Shown: positions 23,270-35,112 of the stretch, in pieces
How positions within the stretch are numbered: the first letter of the stretch is position 1
How the letters are laid out: each line of letters starts with the position of its first letter
From: Asterias rubens
Taxonomy: Eukaryota > Echinodermata > Asteroidea > Forcipulatida > Asteriidae
Direction: 5' to 3'
DNA length: 64,000 bases
Assembly (NCBI RefSeq): GCF_902459465.1
Contig: NC_047063.1
Coordinates: 4,588,001-4,652,000, forward strand
Notes under the pieces: generated by a model
Databases searched by the model: none
Seen by the model: the letters and a program-made list of their open reading frames with translations, nothing else
Told to the model about the DNA's origin: nothing
Made by a program: the position numbers and the translations under genes

Positions 23270-24620
23270 TTATAAACCATCCTGTCATGCAAGTTACTTT
23301 TTATCATACAGAATTCCTCCCTCCATGCTTAAACTGAGTATACGTCAGTTTAATCCCTCTGTGCTGCAAACCACTTGTAAACGTGTCCTGAAAACATTCA
23401 GTTTGACTTCTTTACAGACTTAAACTGTGTTAACCTCAGTTTAGTTAAGTTTGCTGTAAACAATTTAGTTCTTCATGTGATACTTACTTTCAGTTAAACA
23501 GTCTTATTTCGGTTGAATAATTTTTACCTTTTTGGGGGACTATGTTTATAGTTCCCATGTCATGGTTACAGTTATTATTCAGTTGAAAAGTCATCTTATA
23601 TGGACTTAAACCGCGTTCACTTCGGATTGATTATCTATGATATAATTAGTATGTTGTGGTTATTACATACAGTTCAAGTTCTTGTTTATACATAGTCGGT
23701 TAAATAATTTGTGCTGGATTTAAACCATAGTTCTTCAAGTGGTAATTCTAATTCAGTTAAACTTTGTTATTATACAGACTTAAACTGTAATTACCTCGAT
23801 TTAACTGAAATTATGCTCCATAGTACATACAATTAGTATTTACAGTTCATCTTAAAAATAACACAAAACTAAACTGCGATTACCTCGGTTTCATTAAGGT
23901 TCGTAAACCATTACACTCAACTAAATCTGAAGTTTATTTACATAACCATTTACGTTTAAACCATCCTGTTATGAAAATCACTTTTACACTTTACACTTAA
24001 AGTTAGTTAACGTCAGTTAATTTTAGTGTAATATGTTAACTGTCCTGTCATGATTCCGATTAGTTCAACCTCTTTATACAGACTTGAACTTCGTTTACCT
24101 CAGTTTAATATTTTTGTGGGTGAAGATCTGTAGTTCCAAAATTGTATTCAGTTAATTGTCTTATTATAAACTACGCTTATACCTGAGTTCTGGTAGGCAC
24201 ATCTTTTTTGATGACAGTTACTTTAAAATACTTTTGCCCTTCCCTGGACGGCCTGTGCTTGTTTTATTGAACGTCCGAAGAATTAAAATAAAATAAATAA
24301 ATAAATAAATAAATAAATAAATAGTTATAAAAATATTCCACAAACTTAAACTGCGCTTAAACCTGAGTTCAATTAGTTTGTGCTGTAAACCATTAGTTCA
24401 CAATGCCACGGTTCCAGTTATATTCAGAATTGTCCTTATTCTATACAGTCGTAATCTACACTTATACCCGAGATAAACAGATCGTTGCATTCAGTTAAAC
24501 GTCTTATTTTAGGGACCTCAACTGCGCTTATAATACTGGTTTGTGTTGTAACCCATTAGTTTATCATGCAGTATTTACATTCAGTCAAAGTTATTATTCT
24601 ACCGACTCCTCGGTTTAATT
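23270..24620. repeat. Decayed tandem repeat (about 90/180-bp period)
   Basis: The motif acttaaactgcgtttacctc (variants) recurs near 23329, 23420, 23603, 23780, 23869, 24084, 24345 and 24519. Intervals are mostly close to 90 or 180 bp. Each is followed by variants of cagttta, gtaaaccattagtt, catgtgataattacattc and cagttaaa. Weaker traces run back to about 21470. An AAAT microsatellite (24292-24322) interrupts it. No gene. Confidence 0.65.
24292..24322 (+). repeat. (AAAT)n microsatellite
   Basis: About seven aaat units in the decayed tandem-repeat region. It follows a segment (ttgcccttccctggacggcc) not seen in the array. Confidence 0.85.
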
Positions 24621-25193
24621 TGTACTTTATTTTATCAATAATATACACAGTGTTCTGACACTTATTTCACGAGTAACTTACGTGGGGCTTTACCACATAA
24701 CAATGCTGCACTTTTTGTTCGACGGTTCTGCACCATATTACACAAAAGTACTTTTCACATGGTTGGTGAGTGCATACCCCCAACGCGACCGTGACCATCC
24801 CACATGCCCGTATAGTGTACATTTGAAGCCCCTCAAAGATTGATCAACTAGTCCAACAATATTCCAAACACCCCGATGTGTGCACTTATGGCAGCAATAC
24901 CGTTACCCGACTACCGCATTCACTTCCTACGGTCAATTTAATCAGCCCGGACAGGTTGACCGAATGTAAACAGAGAGGAGCTTGCACTCATTGAATTATA
25001 AGCAAGTGTTCAAATCACTAAAATAACATCTCCTAATATATAAACAAACTTCTCCATCTTCTAAATACCTTCTAATTTAAGATAACTATCGAGCTAGCTA
25101 TACATGTCCTATACATATCGTTAATATTCATATCCCCTTTCGGGGTAAAATAAGTGTACCCAGGAAGCTACAGAGCTTTATCTGTAGCTTAGG

Positions 25194-25199
25194 GTGTGT

Positions 25200-25230
<31 letters not shown>

Positions 25231-25231
25231 G
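25194..25231 (+). repeat. (TG)n next to poly-G
   Basis: About ten TG units followed directly by 18 G. Lies about 95-130 bases past the poly(A) signal of GPCR copy 1. Confidence 0.85.
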
Positions 25232-25325
25232 CACACAAAATCACTCTGAGAAAGAAAAATAGACGGAACATGTTTGAGATGCAAAACAAGATTCGAACCT
25301 GATCTTCCACTCATACACCGTAATC

Positions 25326-25331
25326 TTTATT
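25326..25331 (-). terminator. Poly(A) signal of GPCR copy 1
   Basis: On the minus strand a canonical AATAAA (tttatt on the plus strand) lies 43 bases past the stop codon of GPCR copy 1. The distance implies a very short 3' UTR, typical of compact intronless receptor genes. Confidence 0.5.
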
Positions 25332-25373
25332 CGAAATAAAAATTGTGTATTTGCTGTATGTGGTTTTCTCTCT

Positions 25374-26588
25374 TCAACACAATTTAATTTTCTTCATTGC
25401 ATGCAGACAATCCTTCCGAAATCGTCTGTTCGCAAGACCATAGATTATTGGATTAAAGATGTTATTAATGAACACAGAGACGGTACAGTAGTATACGGCC
25501 TTCGTTACGTACATGGGGATAGGGGCGCCGCTAAGTTTGAATAAACTCAAGGCAACATAGAGCCAGTACGGGAACCACGTCACGAGGAGTACAACGCTGG
25601 TGCCGAACATCATTCTAGTGGTCTTGCGTTGGAGTGAGACCGCTTCACATTTGGGTTGGTTTGGGTTCACATTCCCCCGTGGACGGCCAGTTGGGGCGGA
25701 GTTAACATTACCCTGAGTTGCAGTCATTGGCTGGTCACTTCGGTGAAGGGACTCAATGGCTACGCCCGCTGGTAAGCCGACCGCTTCGCTGCTCTCTGGT
25801 CGTCTAGATGTGGAGGGTGGACCACCGTCACTGCTTTTGGGCAATGTGACTTGTACCTTGTCCGCAATGGTTGGTATCGCACCGTGTCGCGAGGAGGGTA
25901 CCCGCATCGTTGTCGACAAATCGTTGTGTGCATGGCGCTCACTCAGAACATTCACTTTGACATGCTTCCGCACGGTTACATACACCTGCCCGTAGCAAAC
26001 GCAAATGACGCCAAGCACCAAGATGTAAAGTACAATTTGAAACACCAAAAAAGTCTTCTGCAACGCGAGTGTGGCTGGCAGCCAGATTACCTCCAGTATA
26101 CGCGGACTAGCAAAGAGCATCGCCCCAGCATACGCACCGAAAATCATCATCTTGGCTCTGCTGCGGTTCAGCAAACGGTCTGCCGGTCTGCGACACACGC
26201 AATCGTACCTGTCTAATGCAATAAACCCGGTCAACACAGAAGACGCAAACATATTCACCAAGCCTATCACTCCGATGTACTCAACCACCGACGGGGTCTC
26301 CTTATTTTGGATAAACATTAGATACATGGTAAGGTTGTAGACTCTCATCAGGCAAACGGTGAGGTCCATCCCAGCCAGCCCCATGATCAGGATTTGGGTG
26401 CTTGTCTTATTAGGTTTGGGCCAATACACGCCGAGAATGAGACTGTTCCCAAACAGCCCAAGTAGCATCACAAGAGAGTAAAAGATAATTTTGGCGATTG
26501 CGTTGAGGAGTAGCCCTGCATCGGGTCCATGCGGTGGTTCATCAGGTCTTAAATCCGTGGTAGAGGACTCGACTGACATGTTACTCAT
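25374..26588 (-). CDS. Intronless class A GPCR, copy 1
   Basis: This 404-residue seven-helix receptor of the rhodopsin class has an unknown ligand. Visible marks: an N-glycosylation site in the short N-terminus (Asn3-Met-Ser), TM1 with GN (Asn48), TM2 Asp75, DRY at 126-128 followed by DCVC, TM6 WFPYW (338-342), NPIIY in TM7 (379-383) and a basic helix 8 (NRRFRKDC). The third intracellular loop is long (about 205-322), Ser/Pro-rich and hydrophilic. There is no Cys at the top of TM3 (the 3.25 position is Val102) and none in the second extracellular loop, so the usual class A disulfide is missing. The gene has no introns and is the diverged member of a local family with the copies at 35.7 and 38.2 kb. 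Echinoderms carry large lineage-specific sets of intronless class A receptors, often thought chemosensory; assigning this gene to such a set is inference. Met4 is an alternative start. Confidence 0.9.
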   Translation of the reverse strand: MSNMSVESSTTDLRPDEPPHGPDAGLLLNAIAKIIFYSLVMLLGLFGNSLILGVYWPKPNKTSTQILIMGLAGMDLTVCLMRVYNLTMYLMFIQNKETPSVVEYIGVIGLVNMFASSVLTGFIALDRYDCVCRRPADRLLNRSRAKMMIFGAYAGAMLFASPRILEVIWLPATLALQKTFLVFQIVLYILVLGVICVCYGQVYVTVRKHVKVNVLSERHAHNDLSTTMRVPSSRHGAIPTIADKVQVTLPKSSDGGPPSTSRRPESSEAVGLPAGVAIESLHRSDQPMTATQGNVNSAPTGRPRGNVNPNQPKCEAVSLQRKTTRMMFGTSVVLLVTWFPYWLYVALSLFKLSGAPIPMYVTKAVYYCTVSVFINNIFNPIIYGLANRRFRKDCLHAMKKIKLC

Positions 26589-27280
26589 TTTTCTTTTGCC
26601 CGGTGCAAATCACGATTGTTGTTTAGTTAATGAATTGTCAATGTCTCACAAGGACTGGACTGAATTCTCGACTTGGAGAGCTTCTGCTATTCGTTTTTTC
26701 TGACTGTCTGTGTCACTTGTCACGGAGAAGTCTTTAAAGCATAAAGCAAACTACTTTGAAGAAACTGTTACACTGTTGGTTGTTTTTTTCGATTTCATGG
26801 AGATACTTTCAGTACCGGGAGAACAAACTCTTCCTGCACAAGGCAGGAACTGGAGCTCAAAAGATAACTTAACACGAGTCTTTAGTTAACAAAGCCAAGA
26901 CAACATTCAAAACTTTAAATCTCTGCTCTCACCCGTTGAAGGAGCCAGTATCTTTCACAGCGTTTAAAGCTCAGTTTTCCGTATTTGACGAGAGGGGAAT
27001 ACTAGCGGAGGAGTCGCAGTTTCCCATACAAGAGTCAAGCTCGAAGTGTCTTCTGCGATACAAAAAAGGTTCGTCGATCCACTTAAAAGGTTACCGCCAC
27101 TAATGATGTCTGTCGTCTGTGTGTAGCATGCACCAGAAACTTTCATTCCAGTCTTCGTTCGGCAAAGGCGAACACAGCTTACCTCATTGCACTGCCGAAG
27201 TACGAACGGAGTTAAACGCGAGCCCATTAACCCTTTTAAAAACCAAACGAGGTGTAGACATAATGCGTAACAGAATCGTA

Positions 27281-27663
27281 TCTAACGCAGACGCAGTAGC
27301 CGAGAAGTTGTGCCAATCGGAAGCGACTTCACTAATATTCAACAAATTATTCTCTCTCTCTCTCTCTATTTTCCTCTCGCCCCTCACTGTCTCGCTGGAT
27401 AAAGTGTACTAAGCACACGTCAATCATTGTGAAAAGTATTAACTTATGCATCACGTGACAGGATGGGATGCACGAGCTATCTAACGCATAGCCGAGAAGT
27501 TGTGCCAATCGGAAGCGACTTCACTTATTCAACTGATATTCTCTCTCTTTCCCTATTTTCCTCTCGTCCCTCCCTGTCTCTCAGGAGAAAGGTGTACTAA
27601 GCACATGTCAATCATTGTGAAAAGTATTAACTTATGCATCACGTGACAGGATGGGATGCACGG
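27281..27663. repeat. Two-unit tandem duplication, about 190 bp each
   Basis: Unit 1 (27281-27479) and unit 2 (27480-27663) share ccgagaagttgtgccaatcg, a CT-rich tract, gtgtactaagcaca and catcacgtgacaggatggga. The units differ by several small changes in the CT tract. Confidence 0.85.
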
Positions 27664-28910
27664 GATATTTTTGCCTCTTCGTAGCTGGTCGTCTTTATCT
27701 TTGTTCTGTCTTTTCCCTCTTCTTTCTTTCTCAGCGCCTTGTGTGGCAATTTGGCGCTTTATAAATACTGTTATTATTATTTGTATCGAGCACGCAAGAA
27801 AGACAATAGATTGCTTTTTAATATCTGGAGACATTCTTGGGCGATCCTTTTTTTCACAGTTTTCGCCAGTAGTGCGCGTGCCCAGACGTGCATGCACGCT
27901 TAGAGTCGCAAAAAGGACGGTAATTATGTGCTGCCGCCATCGTCTCAAAAGTCTCCCATCAAATAAACCCAGTTCTCCGTTTCGTCGCAGATTTGATTTC
28001 GACTGATCTTGTGACCATTAAAAACAATATCTTCGTAATGCAATGATAGCCCCCACCCAATTCTATTTTAATACTAGTTTACATATTATGTCCAAATAGG
28101 ACAATGGCAGGTCTAGGAGTGGATGTTAGGTGTAGATGTGGTGCTTGGGTGGTAGCTGTTTAGTATATAACCCTTTGAGGAAGATTTGTCTGGAGTTTAT
28201 ATCTCGTGGGGGCCAGCGGCGCTCCGTGCCCCACGAGCATTACGTGAAGACGCGGTCCGTTAATTATTAAAGTACGACCGAGGCGGAATGGGACCATACC
28301 ATACCCAGGCCGCTTGACTCCGGCAGAGGAAAGTTGCGAGAATTATTCTTCACGTTTTTTTTTTACACTTTGGAAATATGGGACTGCGCAAGCCCAGCTC
28401 ATTAATTCTCCACAGAATAGTGTTCACCGCCTGTCTTCCCTTTTTTTTAGTGAGCCTGGTTTTACTCTATCTTTTTTGGTTAATCAAATAGTCTTTAAGT
28501 TAATCTTTAAGTGTCTAAAGCTTTTTCGATTGACATTTTGTCTTGCAATATTGAACATTATGTTATATTGTAAGTAGGTTGTTTTAGGTTTCTGTAGTTG
28601 GGTTTGCAGAGTAACAGTTTTAAGTAAGTTTTTACTTTGATTTTGTAATTGTAAACTTCCAAGTGCTTCAAAAATAATTCAAGGTACAGTGTGTCTCAGT
28701 ACTAAATTGCTTTCAACTTGGTTTACTTTAATATCGTCATTTTTCAATATTGTATACCGAGAAGGATCAAAATACTCTTTGGTTCTATTTCCCCATAAGT
28801 CGATTCGAAGTGGGAGGCTGCCCCGCCCTTTATTGTTAAATATATATTTAAGTCTGCACGCTGTACTTGATTTGTCCAAGAATATAGACTAAAAATAGAG
28901 GCTGAAGTAT
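27664..28910. other. Stretch without recognisable gene
   Basis: Contains a retroelement-tail motif, ttggcgctttataaatactg followed by ttattattat (27748-27780). A similar tail occurs at 55848-55880. No other structure seen. Confidence 0.45.
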
Positions 28911-29049
28911 GTAAAAATTTGAGTTCGGAAATTACCTCCTTCTCAAAAACTACGTACTATCAACAGCTCCCCGTTGCTCGTTGCCTATAGTAAGTTTTTG
29001 ATGCTATACTTTCTTCTGAGAAATTGTTATTAGTGTCCAGTGCCTTTAA
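28911..29049 (+). mobile_element. Right-end fragment of the TTAA MITE
   Basis: Carries 'ggaaattacctccttctcaaaaacta', 'ctccccgttgctcg' and the right terminus ttagtgtccagtgcct followed by TTAA (29046-29049). Left half absent. Confidence 0.6.
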
Positions 29050-29865
29050 GGCCTTAATATGTGATAGTTCAACTTAGCATTTGTTTATTATTTTTAAGGG
29101 TCTGCGGAAACCCTGAGTTGAATGTTAATACACAGTCTAACGTTGAAAATTGACCATAAGGATGGCAAAATTTGGCTTTCTGCTAGATCGAACAACATAA
29201 TTGAATTTTAAATACGACCAAAACAAACAATGATGGATGAACAAAGCATATGTTTTGAATTCAGCTATTGAGCTTGGTTAACATTTCACTAAAAATATAC
29301 TGACGAACACCTAAATGAGTCATTCATTTCCTATTTGTTTTAGAGATTTTGTTTAATTTCCGAGTAATACTGGAAAAGGTATTATATATAGCGCCTCATG
29401 CCTGGCCCCAAGCGCTTAACACGAAAAAAAAAATCATTAACGTAACAAGCAACAGGTAATGAAGAAAAAACAGTTAAAACCACATTGAAGAAAAATGATT
29501 ATTAAAACTAAACAAAAACACACACAAGGAGCAAACTTTTTTTCGACTCTTTCGACTCTCTCTCGAAATTAACAAAAGTATTAACAATTTTTCTATTGTA
29601 GTTTGAAGAAATAAAGGGACTTTGACAATTAGGAAAGGGGAATTCAAGTGTTGCAAAACAGCTCCTTGTCCTTGCTTCGGGGACTGAAAACTGTTTCCAA
29701 GACAACCAATTGTTGACGTATGAAGTAAACACCCGTGCTGGCTTTCTTGAATTTGAATCAGCCTGGAGCACGAACTAGGGGCTTGAACATAATACGCAGA
29801 TGGAGTTGAAGTTAAGTTGGCGTAATCCAGCGCTGATATCCGACCGGGTAAAGCCGTTATTTTAT

Positions 29866-29906
29866 GGACTGGTCTTTGACAATAACAATAGTGTCCACTT
29901 TTTTAA
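29866..29906 (-). mobile_element. Terminal fragment of the TTAA MITE
   Basis: Only the last 40 bases survive: ggactggtctttgacaataa, then caatagtgtccact and TTAA. Confidence 0.5.
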
Positions 29907-30690
29907 GATAGACGGTGTAAAGGAGTGGACAATTTTATTTGCAACCAGTTAGATGTTTTAATCATATATAGGAACGATGATACATCGCATGTTTAGATTA
30001 CGCTAGGTCCAATGTCCTTATGCCACCCGAGCGTCTCGAAGTGTCGGGCACATCCACCCGTTTTCCCAACGGTATAGCGATACCGTAAACACTGTAAATC
30101 CGCACTATATTACCCCCCCCCTCCCCTGTTTTCAACTCCTTAAATACACAGCCATTTTGCGTGATTGACTTCCTAAGTTGTATTTTTTTGCTGGTTATTC
30201 CACGACTTTGCGCTCACGATGTTTCAACGTTTGTCTGTACAATCGAAGTTGGTTGTGAATCGATGTAGTGAAGTAGGTCACTGACATCCATCAACACTTC
30301 ACGGAAATCACGCCCGTAAAAAACCACTTCTTCCAGAATACTCTGGGGATGAAACTACAGGCAATTCCACAGACGTGTTCGTTCATTGTTGTTTGCAGAT
30401 AACCGCGTGCGCAAATGTACCATCTTGTTAGTTTGATGCTCGCCTCAATGCTCAATACCTCCTGGTCATTTCGTTGGTTAACAATAGTTGATCTTTAAAA
30501 CAAATTTGACACCCACCGTTTGCCTCACTTCTTTATTCTTCCTGTGGTTTTATTACTCAATAGTTTCTACTAAATACCTGATCATTTCATGCAATGCGGA
30601 TATTCATTACAATACTGCCATACATCACAATAGTTTGTAAAGATTAGTACAACTTAAATCGAATGGTCATACCCCGGGGCCATATCCACT
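29907..30690. other. Stretch without recognisable gene
   Basis: AT-rich with a C run at 30113-30124. No gene or repeat family recognised before the 1.84-kb duplication. Confidence 0.45.
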
Positions 30691-32526
30691 TGAACTTTAA
30701 GCAAATGGCAACGTCCAGGTCCGGGGTGCAGCAACAGGTTATGTACCCACCCTTATGGGCGTAGGCACAAATGACAGGCATGTTGTAGATACATACCATA
30801 ATTCTAACCTGTGAAAATTTCATTCAAAAAGTTTGGTAAGCGTTTTTAAGATATTGCTGAGCATAAGAGCGGTTATGTCCACGCAGGAAAATAATCTGAA
30901 ACAAAAATACACAATCTGAAAAGTGTTACTGTCAGTAACGCTTCTCAAATTCACCTCATGGACTCCAACAGAAAACAAGATGAGGGGTGAGGTTCATTTA
31001 TTACTTTGTAGTTTGTGTTTAAAAATCTAAGCGGCATGGATGTTATTAGTTTTAGACGACTGTTACGAGACGAGCCAGCTAAAGAACACACATTTTCGCA
31101 AGTTGTTTTTTTCATTCATTGTTCTATTGTAGCTGCGATGACTAATTGAGTACAAACTTTCACCGATTTGTTATTTAAAAAATTCTAATATTCAAAAGTT
31201 CTAAAAGGGATTCAATTCGGTGATTTGGCTTTTGGATGAAGCCTGTACTGAATTTTCCTACCAGCTCATATTAGAACCGAACTACGCAGCATGTAAAACA
31301 AACGTTATTTTAAAATATGAGCTGTTTGTCTTTATTCAGTTACTCTTGTTCTTAAATGTTGTCAAGGGTGGAATTAAAAGGTTCTTAAGAAGTCCAAAAT
31401 GTGATTTTTGTTGGTACTACAGATCTATAATCTAGGATGAGTTTCATCCATACAGTTTTATATCTTTTAAAGCATCTTCTTTTGTTATTGTAGTAAGAGG
31501 TTAACTGATAGCTTTTTTATCCTCGAGCAAATCGTGCCTTTAAAAAGGGTTTCATAGATTGTTTTATGTCTCCCATGCTTTATTAATTTACTGTTGGTCT
31601 TAAATTTCGTTAAGTGTGGCGTTAAAAGGGTCTTTAAACGTCTTAACTTTGACTTTTTGTGGATCTATAATCCGGGATGAGTTTCATCCAGCTTCAGGTT
31701 TGTAAGGCATTTATTTTTGGTAGTAGTCAGATGTCTACGGATAGTTTTTTATACTCGGGCGATTCTTGTTTTTTTTATGGGGTCTATAGCTTTTTTTCCC
31801 CCGGTTTATTTCAGTAATTTTTACTAAATTCGTTGCTGTATTTTTTATTAGGGTTATTATATTAGGTTAAACAAGTCATGTTTACCTGATGCTATCCGTT
31901 ATTTTAACTGTGATTACCTGTCTTTCATTTTTGCTTAGTTCAAGCCAATGCTTCGTCAGGTGACTAAAAAAATACAAATTCAATTTGATAATGGACTGGA
32001 ACAGCATTGAAATTCGCTGCGGGTTTTCGGACCGGTGGGGTTTGTGCTGCTTATAGCCGCACACTACGTGAATAGACGCGGCTCCCCTCTAGGGATAAAT
32101 GCTGCAATTATTGTCCAGCAATTAGTTTATGTTGTTGTTACACAATAATTAGTATAATTACAATAAACAAATTGAAGGATCTGTCAAAATAAAAATACAG
32201 AGGTTCTGTTTATGAAATAGAAATCAACGAATAGATGGTTCAGAAAAACACACGAGCGGAGTCAAAAGCTGATCCACACGGAGAATCGGCATTAATAATC
32301 CCTTTAAAGTTTGGAAAAGTAATAAATAACCCAACAAAACGTTATGATCACTTCTGCTTAATGTAGTAAAGTTTTCTCTCACGAGTTTATTTAGAGAGGA
32401 TGACTGTTTTTACTGGACACAAGTACCACTCCATGAAACTAAGTTTTGCAACGGAGAGAAAGTTTACATTTAATTACATACTCATAAATACCTCAGACAG
32501 TTTCGCTATTCATATTGGTGGAGAGT
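30691..32526 (+). repeat. 1.84-kb direct duplication, copy 1
   Basis: From tgaactttaagcaaatgg to attcatattggtggagag. Matches 32709-34548 at about 98 per cent by eye, with scattered single-base differences and small indels in T runs. No gene: the shared 71-codon frame starts with GTG and has no recognisable domain. It contains a partial MITE trace at 31093-31180 (cgcaagttgtttttttcatt, then tttcaccgatttgttattt). Confidence 0.85.
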
Positions 32527-32708
32527 TCTTGAGTAGTGGCAAGCGGTCAAACCCCGGGGTATATTATTTGCAACGTGCAGCCAGAAACCCGTGCTACTAT
32601 GATTCTGGAACAGACAGAGAAAGTAAACAACCCGACCGTGCTTCTATTGCGACGGAAAACACTTAGATCGCAAAAGCCCATGTGTATTCTACACAAGCGA
32701 TATCAAAT

Positions 32709-34548
32709 TGAACTTTAAGCAAATGGCAACGTCCAGGTCCGGGGTGCAGCAACAGGTTATGTACCCACCCTTATGGGCGTAGGCACAAATGACAGGCATG
32801 TTGTAGATACATACCATAAATCTAACCTGTGAAAATTTCATTCAAAAAGTTTGGTAAGCGTTTTTAAGATATTGCTGAGCATAAGAGCGGTTATGTCCAC
32901 GCAGGAAAATAATCTGACACAAAAATACACAATCTGAAAAGTGTTACTGTCAGTAACGCTTCTCAAATTCACCTCATGGACTCCAACAGAAAACAAGATG
33001 AGGGGTGAGGTTCATTTATTACTTTGTAGTTTGTGTTTAAACATCTAAGCGGCATGGATGTTATTAGTTTTAGACGACTGTTACGAGACGAGCCAGCTGA
33101 AAGAACACACATTTTCGCAAGTTGTTTTTTTCATTCCTTGTTCTATTGTAGCTGCGATGACTAATTGAGTACAAACTTTCACCGATTTGTTATTTAAAAA
33201 ATTCTAATATTCAAAAGTTCTAAAAGGGATTCAATTCGGTGATTTGGCTTTTGGATGAAGCCTGTACTGAATTTTCCTACCAGCTCATATTAGAACCGAA
33301 CTACGCAGCATGTAAAACAAACGTTATTTTAAAATATGAGCTGTTTGTCTTTATTCAGTTACTCTTGTTCTTAAATGTTGTCAAGGGTGGCATTAAAAGG
33401 TTCTTAAGAAGTCCAAAATGTGATTTTTGTTGGTACTACAGATCTATAATCTAGGATGAGTTTCATCCATACAGTTTTATATCTTTTAAAGCATCTTCTT
33501 TTGTTATTGTAGTAAGAGGTTAACTGATAGCTTTTTTATCCTCGAGCAAATCGTGCCTTTAAAAAGGGTTTCATAGATTGTTTTATGTCTCCCATGCTTT
33601 ATTCATTTACTGTTGGTCTTAAATGTCGTTAAGTGTGGCGTTAAAAGGGTCTTTAAACGTCTTAACTTTGACTTTATGTGGATCTATAATCCGGGATGAG
33701 TTTCATCCAGCTTCAGGTTTGTAAGGCATTTATTTTTGGTAGTAGTCAGAGGTCTACGGATAGTTTTTTTTATACTCGGGCGATTCTTGTTTTTTTTTTA
33801 TGGGGTCTATAGCTTTTTTTCCCCCGGTTTATTTCAGTATTTTTTAGTATAATTCGTTGCTGTATTTTTTATTAGGGTTATTATATTAGGTTAAACAAGT
33901 CATGTTTACCTGATGCTATCCGTAATTTTAACTGTGATTACCTGTCTTTCATTTTTTCTAAGTTCAAGCCAATGCTTCGTCAGGTGATTAAAAAAATACA
34001 AATTCAATTTGATAATGGACTGGAACAGCATTGAAATTCGCTGCGGGTTTTCGGACCGGTGGGGTTTGTGCTGCTTATAGCCTCACACTACGTGAATAGA
34101 CGCGGCTCCCCTCTAGGGATAAATGCTGCAATTATTGTCCAGCAATTAGTTTATGTTGTTGTTACACAATAATTAGTATAATTACAATAAACAAATTGAA
34201 GGATCTGTCAAAATAAAAATACAGAGGTTCTGTTTATGAAATAGAAATCAACGAATAGATGGTTCAGAAAAACACACGAGCGGAGTCAAAAGCTGATCCA
34301 CACGGAGAATCTGCATTAATAATCCCTTTAAAGTTTGGAAAAGTAATAAATAACCCCAAAAAACGCTATGATCACTTTTGCCTAATGTAGTAAAGTTTTC
34401 TCTCACAAGTTTATTTAGAGAGGATGATTGTTTTTACTGGACACAAGTACCACTCCATGAAACTAAGTTTTGCAACGGAGAGAAAGTTTACATTTAATTA
34501 CATACTCATAAATACCTCAGACAGTTTCGCTATTCATATTGGTGGAGA
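32709..34548 (+). repeat. 1.84-kb direct duplication, copy 2
   Basis: Second copy of the segment at 30691-32526, in the same orientation, separated from it by 182 unshared bases (32527-32708). The match ends at ggtggagag (34548), where a different repeat begins. Confidence 0.85.
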
Positions 34549-35112
34549 GCGCATCACGTGGGTGTGTATAAACCTTTGGTTACGTAAGTACCAGTAAAAA
34601 GTGTTGAAACATGGGCGTGACACGCCTGTGCTTATAAGACAGTTTCTTCATTCCTATTGGTCGAGAGCAACGGCCGGGATAGTCTGGTTCCCAGACCCCA
34701 AAATCTCCGACTAGGCTCTGTCGAATTTAGGGGTCCGGTATCACCCAAAATCACGTGACCAAAAAGGAGGAATTTCTCCTTTTTCAAAGTTATCCGAAAT
34801 GTTCCGAACGTGTTGTCGTCAACATTCGGACAGTATCGTTGATGTTCGGTATGGAATCGTAATGTCAGTCCTGTCGGCCGTAGATCCAGGAGTTTTTATG
34901 CCAGCTATTGCCAATGCATGCGTTGTGCCTAAATAAAGCGTTTGCAAAGCGATGCGACAAGTTCAAAATATATAAACCTGGGAAATTGCTAAGTTTTTGT
35001 CCTTTTTCTTCAAAAATATTTTTTTCAAAGGTGTTTTGACTTGAGTGTTCATTAGACATTGATTGAGGATTAAGTTTCATGATTTTTGAAAGTGGTAAAA
35101 ATAGGGCAAATC
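34549..35112. other. Repeat-derived spacer
   Basis: Begins where the 1.84-kb duplication ends. Carries ttcctattggtcgagagc and caacggccggga, shared with 20885-20935, and a small palindrome aaaaaggaggaatttctcct (34759-34778). No gene. Confidence 0.45.

Noticed and set aside
31220-31435. 71-codon frame present twice (also at 33239)
   Set aside because: Its duplication only reflects the 1.84-kb repeat. It starts with GTG and shows no domain.
30691-34548. LTRs of a retrotransposon
   Set aside because: The two direct copies lack TG/CA ends, flanking duplications and an internal gag-pol region; only 182 bases lie between them.
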